Assembly: GCA_026985055.1 (NCBI GenBank)
Contig: JALSQZ010000101.1
Location: 1-56,068, forward strand
Direction of reading: 5' to 3'
DNA: 56,068 bases
DNA from: Sedimenticola sp.
GTDB taxonomy: Bacteria > Pseudomonadota > Gammaproteobacteria > Chromatiales > Chromatiaceae
Shown one piece after another: positions 27,217 to 36,065 of the stretch (positions are counted from its first letter, which is position 1; each line of letters opens with the position of its first letter). Below the pieces are notes generated by a model. That model was not told the origin of the DNA, did no database searches, and saw only the letters and a list, made by a program, of their open reading frames with translations. The position numbers were made by a program, and so were the translations under genes.

Positions 27217-28380
27217 TTATTGGGTTCTGGTTATTTCTTGTACATCAAAGCCTTGCTTTGCTTTCTTCCAGTTGAGTATCACCCGGTATTCCTTGCCGTC
27301 ATGGCGCATTCCGTCTATGCGGATTTCCCGGCTTCCAGTGATCTGTACGCCAGCATTATCCAGTGATATCAGTGTGTCGTCTCCTACCCAGGCACTGTCG
27401 TAACGCTCGACATTGAAGTTCACGGTTTTCTCCAGGGTGTTTCCCTGATTGTCTCGCGCCACCAGACGGTACTGATGCTGTCCCGCGGAAAGAATGCCGA
27501 AGTTGGTGGTAAACGAAAAACCGGAATTGTCCGAGCCGGGATAATCAGGATACTTGTTCCCTACATCTACCCGCTTGCCATTGTGATCCAGGGTGTCGAA
27601 CAGCACGCCATCCCGGTACAGCGTCAGGGAAACCAGGGGATTCATGGAAACCACCCAGCCACGAAAATTGCTGATGCCGGCCTTCACGTCACCATTGAAG
27701 GGTTCCTCGATGGCCATGCGGATTGGGGGATCACCCGGATCGGAAGCCGCTCCGTAAAGGGTTTGCGCCCCGGCAATATCATCCGCCTGCAGATTGTAGG
27801 TATCGCCAATGGTGGGTTGCATGATGGCGGGATTGCTTTCTTCATGTCCCAGCCCCATGACATGACCAAGTTCATGCAACGCCACACGTTTGAAATCGAA
27901 GCGAGTACGGGCGGCGCCGTCATAAATATCCCAGGATTCGGCACTGTTGAAGAAAATATCCGTTTCGACTTTTTCTTCCGGTTTGCTGTTGTACACATAA
28001 CTGACGGTTACGGCCAGGGTCTTGTTTCCGTAGTCGTCTTCTGTTCCATCCACCTGATTGCATACCTTGGGGTGGAAATCAGCGCCATTGCGGAATCCGT
28101 CCTGGGGATAGCTGCCTACCCCGGCGCAGGGATGAGAGGGATCATTTTCATCCACGTTGAACACGAATTTCGACTGGGCATTCCATTTCCCGGCTGCCTC
28201 ACGGAATGCATCGTTCCAGCGAATGCCGCTGGGGCTGGACGCCGCGCCCTGATTGGTGATGTTGATATGAAAAGTGGCGGTGCCATCGGGCCAGCTGGAT
28301 CCGTCGAGTACGTAGGCGTTCGCCTGAACGCCAATTCCCAGGCTCAATGCCGCGGCCACGGCAAGTCTGTTCATTTTCAT
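27217..28380 (-). CDS. Secreted matrixin-type zinc metalloprotease
   Basis: The 387-residue protein has a signal peptide (MKMNRLAVAAALSLGIGVQANA). The metzincin zinc motif HELGHVMGLGH (H169, H173, H179) is followed by the Met-turn AIMQ, which places it in the matrixin (M10A) group. The catalytic domain covers about residues 24-210, ending LQADDIAGAQTLYG. The C-terminal half (about 215-387) is beta-rich and Ig-like, perhaps for binding a surface or substrate. It overlaps the stop of the upstream exported-protein gene by 4 bp (ATGA), so the two are co-expressed and likely work together outside the cytoplasm. Confidence 0.9.
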   Translation of the reverse strand: MKMNRLAVAAALSLGIGVQANAYVLDGSSWPDGTATFHINITNQGAASSPSGIRWNDAFREAAGKWNAQSKFVFNVDENDPSHPCAGVGSYPQDGFRNGADFHPKVCNQVDGTEDDYGNKTLAVTVSYVYNSKPEEKVETDIFFNSAESWDIYDGAARTRFDFKRVALHELGHVMGLGHEESNPAIMQPTIGDTYNLQADDIAGAQTLYGAASDPGDPPIRMAIEEPFNGDVKAGISNFRGWVVSMNPLVSLTLYRDGVLFDTLDHNGKRVDVGNKYPDYPGSDNSGFSFTTNFGILSAGQHQYRLVARDNQGNTLEKTVNFNVERYDSAWVGDDTLISLDNAGVQITGSREIRIDGMRHDGKEYRVILNWKKAKQGFDVQEITRTQ

Positions 28381-28982
28381 TGCGCCATCCCCCGGATCAG
28401 TGATTTGAAACCGGCGGGATCAATGGATTGCGGTTTCGGCTGATCGTCTGTGATTACACCATAGGCAATCCCCTGGCTGAGCTCCGCCAGACTGGAGCGC
28501 CGGGCGCCGGTATCGATATCGCGAACGACCTTCCCACTGAGGGTGGTGATGGTCTGACGCTGCAGTTTGCTGTCGTAGTTCACCAGAAAATGCCCCTGGG
28601 ACCAGCCAACCAGTGGATTGACCAGACGCCGCTGGGTGTCTTCCACGAAATAGATGCCATGTTCCCCCATCCGGGGCATCTGCATGTCGGATACACGGAC
28701 AGTCAGATCACCCCGGGTTCCGCCGAGAAAAGAAAGTTCGATGACCGGTTTGTCATAGCTGCCCTTGACCACATCCAGCACTTCAAAACGAACCCAGGTA
28801 TGAATACTGCGTTCACCGGGGGCCTGTTCCACCCGGGTGCCAATGACCCGGCCTTCGAAGACCAGTTGCGCATCGCGGGTGATTTCCCCCATGTCTGCCC
28901 GTTTGATGCTGGACGCCAGCAACAGGCCCGGGATCAGGCACAAAACCAGTGCCAGCCATAGTTTCTTCAATGAATTCTGCAT
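28377..28982 (-). CDS. Exported protein of unknown function, matrixin partner
   Basis: The 201-residue protein has a signal peptide (LWLALVLCLIPGLLLASS). The mature part is beta-rich: LVFEGRVIGTRVEQ, WVRFEVLDVVKGSYDKPVI, LSFLGGTRGDLTVRVSDM, MGEHGIYFVEDTQRRLVNPL. Such proteins are commonly encoded next to matrixin-like proteases in gammaproteobacteria; I do not know a tested function. I chose MQNSLKKLWL (28980-28982). The longer upstream frame crosses a hairpin and lacks homology. It is coupled to the protease gene. Confidence 0.8.
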   Translation of the reverse strand: MQNSLKKLWLALVLCLIPGLLLASSIKRADMGEITRDAQLVFEGRVIGTRVEQAPGERSIHTWVRFEVLDVVKGSYDKPVIELSFLGGTRGDLTVRVSDMQMPRMGEHGIYFVEDTQRRLVNPLVGWSQGHFLVNYDSKLQRQTITTLSGKVVRDIDTGARRSSLAELSQGIAYGVITDDQPKPQSIDPAGFKSLIRGMAQ

Positions 28983-29152
28983 GATATGAACACCATTTGT
29001 GAGACATTTGCGTCCCGTACCTGAAGCAGCAGACATATGCCTGCACTCCCGGTCAGAACAACCCGACCAGGACATCATAGCAGGAGTCGGCGAGCGTGAA
29101 ATGTGCGCTGTTTCCTGTCCGGCCTGTTTTCCAAAAGCGCCTCTGAACCATT

Positions 29153-29221
29153 GGCAGTGGGCTGAAAAACAAGGGCATCTCGAAAAATCGAAATCCCCAA
29201 CACAGTTTTTCAGCCCCTGCC
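29153..29221. repeat. Inverted repeat enclosing a fragment of the five-hairpin repeat (R4)
   Basis: GGCAGTGGGCTGAAAAAC (29153-29170) pairs with GTTTTTCAGCCCCTGCC (29205-29221) with one bulge. Between the arms lies a 5' fragment of the repeat family (GGGCATCTCGAAAAATCG). It is located between htpG and the exported-protein gene, 57 bp after the htpG stop, so it may end htpG transcription. The rest of 28983-29278 shows nothing recognisable. Confidence 0.7.
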
Positions 29222-29278
29222 ATGCAGTAACAGGATTTTGCGCGGGAACGGCCAATTCCGTTCTTCCGCCTGACCCGA

Positions 29279-31204
29279 TTATTCAGAAGCGCTTTTGTCT
29301 TCCGACATGTCCAGCATCAAACGGTTCAATCGGTGTACGAATCCGGCCGGATCTTCCAGTTGCCCACCTTCCGCCAGCAGGCTCTGATCGTAGAGCAGGT
29401 GGGTCAGTTCGGCAAAGCGCTGCTCTTCGGCCTCCTCTTCCAGACGGCCCACAAGAGGATGCTCCAGATTCAGCTCCATGATGGGAGTGGGCATGGGCGC
29501 ATCCTGTCCCAGTTGCTTGAGTACCCGGGCAAGATTCTGACTCATGTCATACTCGTCCACCACCAGACAGGCAGGTGAATCCACCAGACGACTGGAGACA
29601 CGGACCTCCTTGACTTTGTCGCCAAGCACATCCTTGATGCGCTCCAGCAGGCTCTTGTGTTCCTCGGCGATCTTTTCCAGTTCTTCCTTTTCCTGTTCGT
29701 CTTCCAGTTCACCAAGATCCAGCTGACCCTTGGCCACGGACTGGAACGCCTTGCCCTTGTATTCGTTGAGATGAGACATGAGCCACTCATCCACCCGGTC
29801 GGTCATGAGCAGGACCTCGATGCCCTTCTTCTTGAAGATCTCCAGATGCGGGCTGTTACGCGCCGCGGCCAGGGATTCTGCCGTGATGTAGTAGATTTTC
29901 TCCTGTTTTTCTCCCATGCGTTCGATGTATTCATCCAGGGAGACGGTTTGCTCATCGCCTTCGGACTGGGTGCTGGCAAAACGGAACAGGCCAGCTATGC
30001 GCTCCTTGTTGGCAAAATCCTCCGCCGGGCCTTCCTTGAGCACCTTGCCAAACTGTTCCCAGAAAGTGGCGTATTTTTCGCTCTCGTTTTTCGCCATTTT
30101 CTCCAGCAGTCCCAGAATGCGCTTTACATTGGCGCTGCGGATGGTGTCGATCTTCCGGTTGTGTTGCAGCAATTCCCGGGAAACATTCAGGGGCAGGTCG
30201 TCGGAATCCACCACGCCTTTCACAAAGCGCAGATAATGCGGCATGAGCTTGTCTGCCTCATCCATGATGAAGACCCGGCGCACATAGAGCTTGACCCCGT
30301 GCTTTTGATCGCGGTCCCAGAGGTCGAAAGGCGCCCGGGAAGGAATGTACAGCAGGGAGGTGTATTCATTGTTGCCTTCCACTCGGTTGTGTACCCAGGC
30401 CAGAGGATCTTCAAAATCGTGGGAGATGGATTTGTAGAAATCCTTGTACTCCTCATCGCTGATTTCGGACTTGTTGCGCATCCACAGGGCGACGCCCTTG
30501 TTCACCTGTTCCCATTCGGGTTGCGCCGGTTTTTCCTCCTCCTCTTCCCCTGTGGACTCTTTTGGCATCTCAATGGGAATGGTCAGGTGATCAGAGAATT
30601 TGTTGATGATCTGACGCAAGCGCCATGGGTCGAGAAACTCCTTGTCGTCTTCGCGCAGATGCAGGGTGATCTCGGTGCCCCGCTGCGGTTTTTCCACCGT
30701 CTCTATGCTGTAACTGCCCTCCCCGGTCGATTCCCAGCGCACGCCATGTTCCGACTCCATGCCTGCGCGACGGGTAGTCAGGGTCACCTTGTCCGCAACA
30801 ATGAAAGCGGAATAGAAACCCACGCCAAACTGGCCGATGAGCTGGCTGTCCTGGGCCGCATCGCCACTGAGATTTTCCAGGAACTTTCGGGTTCCGGAAC
30901 TGGCAATGGTGCCGATGGTCTCCATGACCTCATCCCGGGTCATGCCAATGCCGTTGTCGGATACTGTCAGGGTGCCGGCTTCCTTGTCTGTCCAGACACG
31001 GATGCGCAGATTGGGGTCATCCTCGAACAGGGCATCATCGGACAAAGCCTCGAAACGCAGTTTTTCCGCCGCGTCAGAAGCGTTGGATATCAGTTCGCGC
31101 AGAAAGATCTCCTTGTTGCTGTACAAAGAACGGATCACCAGGTTCAGCACCTGGCTGACTTCCGCCTGAAACTCCATGGTTTCCTTGTGTGCTTCTACGG
31201 TCAT
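29279..31204 (-). CDS. htpG: Chaperone HtpG (Hsp90)
   Basis: The 641-residue cytoplasmic Hsp90 ATPase dimer has the GHKL nucleotide-binding motifs [15 protein letters not shown] and [11 protein letters not shown]. The middle-domain loop RRVFIMDE and the catalytic region NVSRELLQ are intact. The length is as in E. coli (624) with a slightly longer charged linker ([14 protein letters not shown]). CAGGAG precedes the ATG. A heat-shock type promoter lies upstream (31261-31289). Confidence 0.97.
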   Translation of the reverse strand: MTVEAHKETMEFQAEVSQVLNLVIRSLYSNKEIFLRELISNASDAAEKLRFEALSDDALFEDDPNLRIRVWTDKEAGTLTVSDNGIGMTRDEVMETIGTIASSGTRKFLENLSGDAAQDSQLIGQFGVGFYSAFIVADKVTLTTRRAGMESEHGVRWESTGEGSYSIETVEKPQRGTEITLHLREDDKEFLDPWRLRQIINKFSDHLTIPIEMPKESTGEEEEEKPAQPEWEQVNKGVALWMRNKSEISDEEYKDFYKSISHDFEDPLAWVHNRVEGNNEYTSLLYIPSRAPFDLWDRDQKHGVKLYVRRVFIMDEADKLMPHYLRFVKGVVDSDDLPLNVSRELLQHNRKIDTIRSANVKRILGLLEKMAKNESEKYATFWEQFGKVLKEGPAEDFANKERIAGLFRFASTQSEGDEQTVSLDEYIERMGEKQEKIYYITAESLAAARNSPHLEIFKKKGIEVLLMTDRVDEWLMSHLNEYKGKAFQSVAKGQLDLGELEDEQEKEELEKIAEEHKSLLERIKDVLGDKVKEVRVSSRLVDSPACLVVDEYDMSQNLARVLKQLGQDAPMPTPIMELNLEHPLVGRLEEEAEEQRFAELTHLLYDQSLLAEGGQLEDPAGFVHRLNRLMLDMSEDKSASE

Positions 31205-31260
31205 GTGCAGAAAACTCCTGAATTGGGTAAGATTTGAGTAAGGTTGTCGAATCGCGCTTT

Positions 31261-31289
31261 ATCTGGGGTCGGAGGGGACGATTTTCAAG
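31261..31289 (-). promoter_or_regulatory. Sigma-32 heat-shock promoter of htpG
   Basis: On the minus strand, CTTGAAA (31283-31289), a 14-bp spacer and CCCCAGAT (31261-31268) match the sigma-32 consensus (CTTGAAA, N11-16, CCCCATNT) at all but one position. It would give a leader of about 50 nt. Repeat R5 begins 2 bp upstream of the -35. Confidence 0.85.
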
Positions 31290-31290
31290 A

Positions 31291-31441
31291 GGGCGTCTCG
31301 AAAAATCCACATACCCGAGCGGGACAGGGATGTGCCGCCATTTTCAACCACCACAAGTGATTGAAAATGTAAGCAAAGATGAAATCGTATTTTCTCTTTG
31401 CGATGAGAAAAAGGCCATGGAAGGAATTATTCGAGATCCCC
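31291..31441 (+). repeat. Five-hairpin intergenic repeat, copy R5
   Basis: This complete copy is adjacent to the htpG promoter. Hairpin 1 is decayed on its right arm. Hairpin 2 reads GCGGGAC...GTGCCGC, with the second pair changed from T-A to C-G. Hairpin 5 has lost part of its pairing (GAGAAAAAGGCC). It fills most of the 307-bp gap 31205-31511. Confidence 0.85.
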
Positions 31442-31511
31442 CGGAGGATCCGGAAATTTTTCCCATTTCTGCCATACTTTGGCGAAATCATGCCCATATT
31501 GGTAATCGCTC

Positions 31512-31799
31512 ATGCCCGGAATCCGACGACTGCTCGTCCTTGCCCTGTTGGCCTCTTTTCCTGCGCATCAGGCACAGGCTTTTTTCTGCTTCCGTTTCGC
31601 CATGGGCAGTGGCGCCGCCACCCACGAGCGTCACTCCCGGCGCCCTGTCGCTCCCCGGGGGTTCGCCGCCGCGCCACATCCCTCCTGGTATTTGCGCAAT
31701 CAGCCTCCTCCCCCTGTGTACCCCGGCAGCTACCCACCCCCCGTGGGCATTCCGCTCAATCCACTTCCTCTCATTTCCACACCTCAACCCGGTATGTGA
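31512..31799 (+). CDS. Small secreted proline-rich protein
   Basis: The 95-residue product has a clear signal peptide (IRRLLVLALLASFPAHQAQA). The mature part starts FFCFRFAMGSG and then becomes rich in Arg, Pro and His (RRPVAPRG, NQPPPPVYPGSYPPPVG). I recall similar short exported proteins in sulfur-oxidising gammaproteobacteria, without known function. There is no strong ribosome binding site, and the gene is bracketed by direct copies R5 and R6 of the hairpin repeat. The signal peptide is the main argument that it is coding. Confidence 0.6.
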   Translation: MPGIRRLLVLALLASFPAHQAQAFFCFRFAMGSGAATHERHSRRPVAPRGFAAAPHPSWYLRNQPPPPVYPGSYPPPVGIPLNPLPLISTPQPGM

Positions 31800-31805
31800 A
31801 GACAA

Positions 31806-31956
31806 GGGCATCTCGAAAAATCGAGATGCCCTTGCGGGACAGGGATGTTCCGCCATTTTCGATCACTTCAGGTGATTGAAAATGTGAGTAAACCGAAAAT
31901 CGCATTTTCGGTTTACGATGAGAAAAATTCCAAGGAAGGAATTTTTCGAGGTTCCC
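31806..31956 (+). repeat. Five-hairpin intergenic repeat, copy R6
   Basis: This complete copy carries the strongest covariation. Hairpin 4 reads GTAAACCG...CGGTTTAC where other copies have GCAAAGAG...CTCTTTGC, so three pairs changed on both sides. Hairpin 2 reads GCGGGAC...GTTCCGC. It ends 58 bp before the flavoprotein start. Confidence 0.9.
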
Positions 31957-32014
31957 ATAAGTCAAACCAGCTAGAATACCCGGCTGTTGCAAAAAACAAG
32001 CCTGAGGAAAAATC

Positions 32015-33430
32015 GTGGGACAAAGAAAAGTTGATGTTGCCATCATTGGATCCGGCACCGCCGGGCTGAACGCCATGGGACGCGTAAAACGCGCCGGAAA
32101 GGATTTTGTACTCATCAACGGCGGCGAACCCGGCACCACTTGCGCCCGGGTCGGTTGCATGCCATCCAAAGCCATTATTCAGGTGGCGGAAGATTTCCAT
32201 CGCCGCAGTTTGTTCGAGCGCGAAGGCATAGAAGGCGGCGACCATCTCAAGGTGGACATCCCTGAAGCCATGGAACACACCCGTGATCTGCGCGATACCT
32301 TCGTCGACCGGGTACTGTCAAACAGCACCGATCATCTGAGCGAAGACGTATTCATTGAGCAATATGCCCGTTTTGTCGAGCCCGGGGTGGTGGAACTGGA
32401 GGATGGTGAACGTATTCAGGCCGACCGTTTTGTCATTGCCACCGGCTCCACTCCCATTGTCCCCGACGCATGGAAGACTTTTGGCGACCGCATCGTCACC
32501 ACCGACGAATTCTTCGAGCTGGAAGACCTGCCCGCTTCCATGGCCGTCATTGGCCTGGGCGTGATTGGCCTGGAACTGGGACAAGCCATTTCCCGTCTGG
32601 GGGTCGATGTCACCGGAATCGATCTGGCGGAAAACATTGGCGGCATCAGTGATCCGGAAGTGAACAAGGCGGCCATCGAGGTCATTGGCAAGGAATTCCC
32701 TCTCTGGCTGGGGCATGCGGCGGAAATCAGCGAAGAAGCGGATGGCCGCCTGAAAGTCACCGCAGGTGAACAAAGCGTGGTGGTGGACAAGGTATTTGCC
32801 AGCCTGGGAAGGCGCCCCAACCTGGACAGGCTGGGCCTGGAAAACCTGGGCATCGAACTGGATGAGCGCGGCATTCCCGAATACAACCCCAACACCATGC
32901 AAATCGGCGATCACCCCCTGTTTCTGGCTGGCGATATCAACGCGGATCGCCCCATCCTTCATGAAGCAGGCGATGAAGGCAAGATCGCGGGCTACAACGC
33001 CGCCCATGACGAGATCAGAGCCTTCAGGCGCAAGACGCCCCTGGCCATCGTGTTCAGTGATCCCAACATCATCAGTGTCGGCGCCCGCTTTGCCGACCTG
33101 GAGCCGGACAGCTTCAAGACAGGTGAAATGAAAATCGCTCCCGTGGGACGCGCCCTCATCATGGGCAAGAACCGCGGCGTCATCCGGGTCTATGCCGACC
33201 AGTCCAGCGGCCGCATTCTCGGCGCGGAAATGGTCGCTCCCCGGGGAGAAAACCTGGCGCATCTGCTGGCCTGGTGTATTCAGAAAGAGATGACTGTAGG
33301 TGAGCTGATTCAGATGCCTTTCTATCATCCGGTCATGGAAGAAGCATTGCAGGCGGCCCTGAACTCTCTTTATCATCAGGTCGAAGCGAAGAATCCCGGC
33401 CCCATTGCTGAACTTGTTACAATGGATTAA
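32015..33430 (+). CDS. Dihydrolipoamide dehydrogenase-like flavoprotein
   Basis: The 471-residue pyridine nucleotide-disulfide oxidoreductase has the FAD motif IIGSGTAGLNAM. The redox disulfide is in TCARVGCMPSK (C43, C48). The NAD motif is VIGLGVIGLELGQAIS, the second FAD motif LFLAGDIN, and the C-terminal active-site His-Glu is in YHPVMEEAL (H438, E443). It fits the Lpd group but is divergent, with AGLNAM instead of the usual GYVAA. The start is GTG (32015-32017) with GAGG 8 bp upstream. It is not next to 2-oxoacid dehydrogenase genes, so its partner is unknown. Confidence 0.87.
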   Translation: MGQRKVDVAIIGSGTAGLNAMGRVKRAGKDFVLINGGEPGTTCARVGCMPSKAIIQVAEDFHRRSLFEREGIEGGDHLKVDIPEAMEHTRDLRDTFVDRVLSNSTDHLSEDVFIEQYARFVEPGVVELEDGERIQADRFVIATGSTPIVPDAWKTFGDRIVTTDEFFELEDLPASMAVIGLGVIGLELGQAISRLGVDVTGIDLAENIGGISDPEVNKAAIEVIGKEFPLWLGHAAEISEEADGRLKVTAGEQSVVVDKVFASLGRRPNLDRLGLENLGIELDERGIPEYNPNTMQIGDHPLFLAGDINADRPILHEAGDEGKIAGYNAAHDEIRAFRRKTPLAIVFSDPNIISVGARFADLEPDSFKTGEMKIAPVGRALIMGKNRGVIRVYADQSSGRILGAEMVAPRGENLAHLLAWCIQKEMTVGELIQMPFYHPVMEEALQAALNSLYHQVEAKNPGPIAELVTMD

Positions 33431-33469
33431 ATATATTAATTATTCTGTTGATAACAAAGGAGATTTATC

Positions 33470-33703
33470 GTGCCCTATTTTGTATATGAAGTTGTACCTC
33501 ACCCGGAGTCAGGAGCAAAGTTGCTGACCTATCTGGAAACTTACCCCAAATACCGGGATGCCAAGCTGCGGGTCAAGAAGGAACGGGAGGAGCATCCCGA
33601 AAGAGATCAGCAGGAATTTCGTCTGGTGCATGCAAAAAACCAGACAGAGGCAGAAAAGCTTTTGAGCATCCCCCGGGATGAGCGGGTGATTGGAGATATC
33701 TGA
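33470..33703 (+). CDS. Small charged protein of unknown function
   Basis: The 77-residue product begins MPYFVYEVVPHPESGAKLLT and is rich in charged residues (KLRVKKEREEHPERDQQEF). There is no signal, cysteine or membrane segment. The start is GTG (33470-33472) with AAGGAGAT upstream, a strong site, 39 bp after the flavoprotein gene, so it is probably co-transcribed with it. I do not recognise a family with a function. Confidence 0.75.
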   Translation: MPYFVYEVVPHPESGAKLLTYLETYPKYRDAKLRVKKEREEHPERDQQEFRLVHAKNQTEAEKLLSIPRDERVIGDI

Positions 33704-33737
33704 ATCACGCAGCAATCACATCTTCCGGTTCTGCGAC

Positions 33738-33763
33738 AGAAAAGTCCATGGAAGGACGTTTTA
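33738..33763. terminator. Bidirectional hairpin between convergent genes
   Basis: AAAAGTCC-N6-GGACGTTTT forms a stem with T-runs on both strands. It overlaps the TAA of the thiol oxidoreductase gene and lies 37 bp after the small-protein stop. It resembles hairpin 5 of the repeat family in its loop ATGGAA, so it may be a remnant of it. Confidence 0.5.
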
Positions 33764-34303
33764 CAAATATTCCGCCAGCCACAGGCGAAAACGCAATCCC
33801 AGCTCCGTCGTGTAGCCAACCGCCACATGACGGATCTGACCCTCGGCATCGACAACGAAGCTGCTGGGGACGCCGCGCACTCCCCAGGCCAACCCCAGGG
33901 TTCCGGACTGGTCCAAAATCACCGGGAACTCCAGGCCGTTTTTCTGCAGATAGGCTGACACCTCTTCCGCAGTTCCCGATGTTGTAGCCACGCTCAGAAC
34001 CCGGTGGTTTTTCGAGAGCGCATCGATGCTGCTTTTCTCCATGCGGCAAACAGGACACCAGGTCGCCCAGAAATGCACCAGCACTGGCTGCCCTTCATAT
34101 TCGCCAAGAGACACCTCTGTTCCATCCAGCAACCTGCCTTGCAGTAATGGCGCCTTGCCATGCGGCAGATTGCGCGTCTGCCAGAGCTGAACAACAACCA
34201 CTACGATGAATATGAGCAACAGATCGCGCAACCATTTTCGCCAGCGGGAGCGGGTTGCTTTATCCTTGTGAGCCTCGTCATTGATCTCAGGTTCCGATGT
34301 CAT
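33761..34303 (-). CDS. TlpA/ScsD-like membrane-anchored thiol-disulfide oxidoreductase
   Basis: The 180-residue protein has a cytoplasmic N-terminus of about 22 residues. A single transmembrane segment (LRDLLLIFIVVVVVQLW) precedes a periplasmic thioredoxin domain with active site WATWCPVCR and cis-Pro in VRGVPSSFVVD. The WCPVC motif is typical of the ScsD subgroup. The role is probably periplasmic disulfide reduction or isomerisation with a DsbD-type donor. Its start codon overlaps the head of the divergent glycosyltransferase gene. Confidence 0.88.
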   Translation of the reverse strand: MTSEPEINDEAHKDKATRSRWRKWLRDLLLIFIVVVVVQLWQTRNLPHGKAPLLQGRLLDGTEVSLGEYEGQPVLVHFWATWCPVCRMEKSSIDALSKNHRVLSVATTSGTAEEVSAYLQKNGLEFPVILDQSGTLGLAWGVRGVPSSFVVDAEGQIRHVAVGYTTELGLRFRLWLAEYL

Positions 34304-35310
34304 TTTTTATCAGTATTCTCCTGCCATTCCACGATGCCCTGGACACCCTGCCCGAATGCCTGAACAGCATCCGGGCGCAGGATCACCCGCATTGGGAACT
34401 GATTGCGGTGAACGATCAGAGTACGGACGGATCCGCTGTCTGGATGCGTACCCAAGCTGCCAAAGACAAACGAATTCATGTCATCGACAATCCGCGCAAG
34501 GGACTGGTAAACGCACTCAATCTCGGTCTGGCGGCATGCACTCATCCTCTGGTGGCGCGCATGGATGCCGATGACATCATGCACCCCCGGCGTCTGTCCC
34601 GGCAACTGGCGCATTTCCGCCGGACTCCCGACCTTGCCCTGTCTGCCACCCGGGTTCGGGCATTTCCCCCGGAACAGGTTCAGAAGGGTTTTTCCGAATA
34701 CCTGCGCTGGCAGAACCTGTGTTGCAGCAGAGCCGAAATTGCCCGGGAGATCTATGTCGAATCACCCTTCGCTCATCCGAGCATCATGTTCCGGAAAAAA
34801 CCTATTGTTCAGGCAGGCGCATACCGGCAAGGCTCTTTTCCTGAAGACTATGACCTGTGGCTGCGCCTGTTTCATTCAGGTCAGGTCATGGAAAAACTGC
34901 CGGAAGTGCTCCTCGACTGGCGGGAAAGTCCCGGTCGGGTGTCCCGCACCGATCCGCGCTGCTCCCGGGAAGCCTTCGACCGGCTGCGCGCCACCTATCT
35001 TGCCCGGGATCAGCGTTTCCTGGCAAAGGCGAATCATTTCGTCATCTGGGGCGCTGGGCGCAAGACCCGGAAACGCTGCCGGCATCTGCTCGATCAGGGA
35101 TTTCGCCCCCAAGCCTGGATCGATATCGATCCGAAAAAGATCGGCAATGAAATCCGTGGCGTGCCGGTGGTGGACAGCCAGTGGCTGAAGACCCGGCAAC
35201 GCCCCCTGGTGCTCGTGTATGTGGCCAATCATGGCGCCAGAGAGGAAATCGCCGCTGAACTGGATGCCATGGGTTATGTGCAAGGAAAGGACTATCTGGC
35301 CGTTGGCTGA
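34297..35310 (+). CDS. Family 2 glycosyltransferase
   Basis: The 337-residue protein has an N-terminal GT-A domain (about 1-225): ISILLPFHDALDTLPECLNS, NDQSTDGS, and the metal motif ARMDADDIMHP. The acceptor region ends FPEDYDLWLRL, as in polysaccharide or lipopolysaccharide side-chain transferases. The C-terminal part (about 245-337) looks Rossmann-like (FVIWGAGRKTRKRC, WIDIDPKKIGNEIRGVPVV). Hence the protein is a two-domain fusion of a transferase with a nucleotide-sugar-binding-like module. The start cannot be moved downstream without losing the first beta strand, so the 7-bp head overlap with the divergent gene is real. Confidence 0.87.
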   Translation: MSFFISILLPFHDALDTLPECLNSIRAQDHPHWELIAVNDQSTDGSAVWMRTQAAKDKRIHVIDNPRKGLVNALNLGLAACTHPLVARMDADDIMHPRRLSRQLAHFRRTPDLALSATRVRAFPPEQVQKGFSEYLRWQNLCCSRAEIAREIYVESPFAHPSIMFRKKPIVQAGAYRQGSFPEDYDLWLRLFHSGQVMEKLPEVLLDWRESPGRVSRTDPRCSREAFDRLRATYLARDQRFLAKANHFVIWGAGRKTRKRCRHLLDQGFRPQAWIDIDPKKIGNEIRGVPVVDSQWLKTRQRPLVLVYVANHGAREEIAAELDAMGYVQGKDYLAVG

Positions 35311-35318
35311 ACCCGCAG

Positions 35319-36065
35319 TCAGTTGAATGCCAGCATCCCCTGGGCCATATAGCCCTTCACCTTGGTTACATAGTCCTGGGTTTCCCTGTAGGGAGGAATG
35401 CTGCGGTTGTATTTCTCCACCGCCCCTTCACCAGCATTGTAGGCGGCCACCGCAAGCTCGATGTCATTGCCAAAGCGTTTCATCAGATAACTCAGGTAGC
35501 GGGTGCCGCCGCGAATATTCTGCTCGGGATCATAGGGGTTGCTGACGCCAAAGCGCTTTGCCGTAGCCGGCATGAGCTGCATCAGCCCCATGGCGCCCTT
35601 GGGTGAGCGGGCCCGGGGATCATAGGCGGATTCGGCGAGAATCACCGCATGCACCAGATTGGAATCGAGGCCGGTCTCCCGGGCCGCCTGCAGGATCAGC
35701 GGTTTGAATTTTCTGACCCGCTCGCGCAGAACCTTGAGGACAGGCGCGGGGCCACCGCTACGGGGTTTGCCGTAGTAATAGATGGGACGACGCGCCACCA
35801 GGGTCATGCCCTTGCCCGCCTGGCGCTTGTTTGTATACAGGGTATGCCCATCCACATCTTCGAAGCGGTAGCTGTAGCCAATGATCTTGCGGCTGTTCTG
35901 CGGACGGGTTTTGCCGCTGCGGTTGTGTTTTTGGGTAATGCTTCCGCGGGAACAGGGAATGTTGGTCAGGGTGGTGTCGCCTTCTTCATTGGTACAGACA
36001 TAGGTGTCCGCCGCGGCGACTGCCGCCAGCAGGCTGAGCAACAACAAAAAAAACCGCATGATCAC
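35319..36065 (-). CDS. Lytic transglycosylase (Slt family) with DUF4124-like N-terminus
   Basis: The 248-residue protein has a signal peptide (FFLLLLSLLAAVAAADT). A short N-terminal domain with YVCTNEEGDTTLTNIPC resembles DUF4124. The SLT domain has the catalytic glutamate in VILAESAYDP, followed by SPKGAMGLMQLMPATA and AVAAYNAGEGAV. The family cleaves murein to 1,6-anhydro products in the periplasm. It shares its strand with the YchJ gene, which ends 1 bp before it starts. Confidence 0.92.
   Translation of the reverse strand: MIMRFFLLLLSLLAAVAAADTYVCTNEEGDTTLTNIPCSRGSITQKHNRSGKTRPQNSRKIIGYSYRFEDVDGHTLYTNKRQAGKGMTLVARRPIYYYGKPRSGGPAPVLKVLRERVRKFKPLILQAARETGLDSNLVHAVILAESAYDPRARSPKGAMGLMQLMPATAKRFGVSNPYDPEQNIRGGTRYLSYLMKRFGNDIELAVAAYNAGEGAVEKYNRSIPPYRETQDYVTKVKGYMAQGMLAFN

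Noticed and set aside
29657..31237. Long open frame (526 codons) opposite htpG
   Set aside because: It is an antisense shadow of a conserved GC-rich gene, with no domain-like features; htpG fully explains the region.
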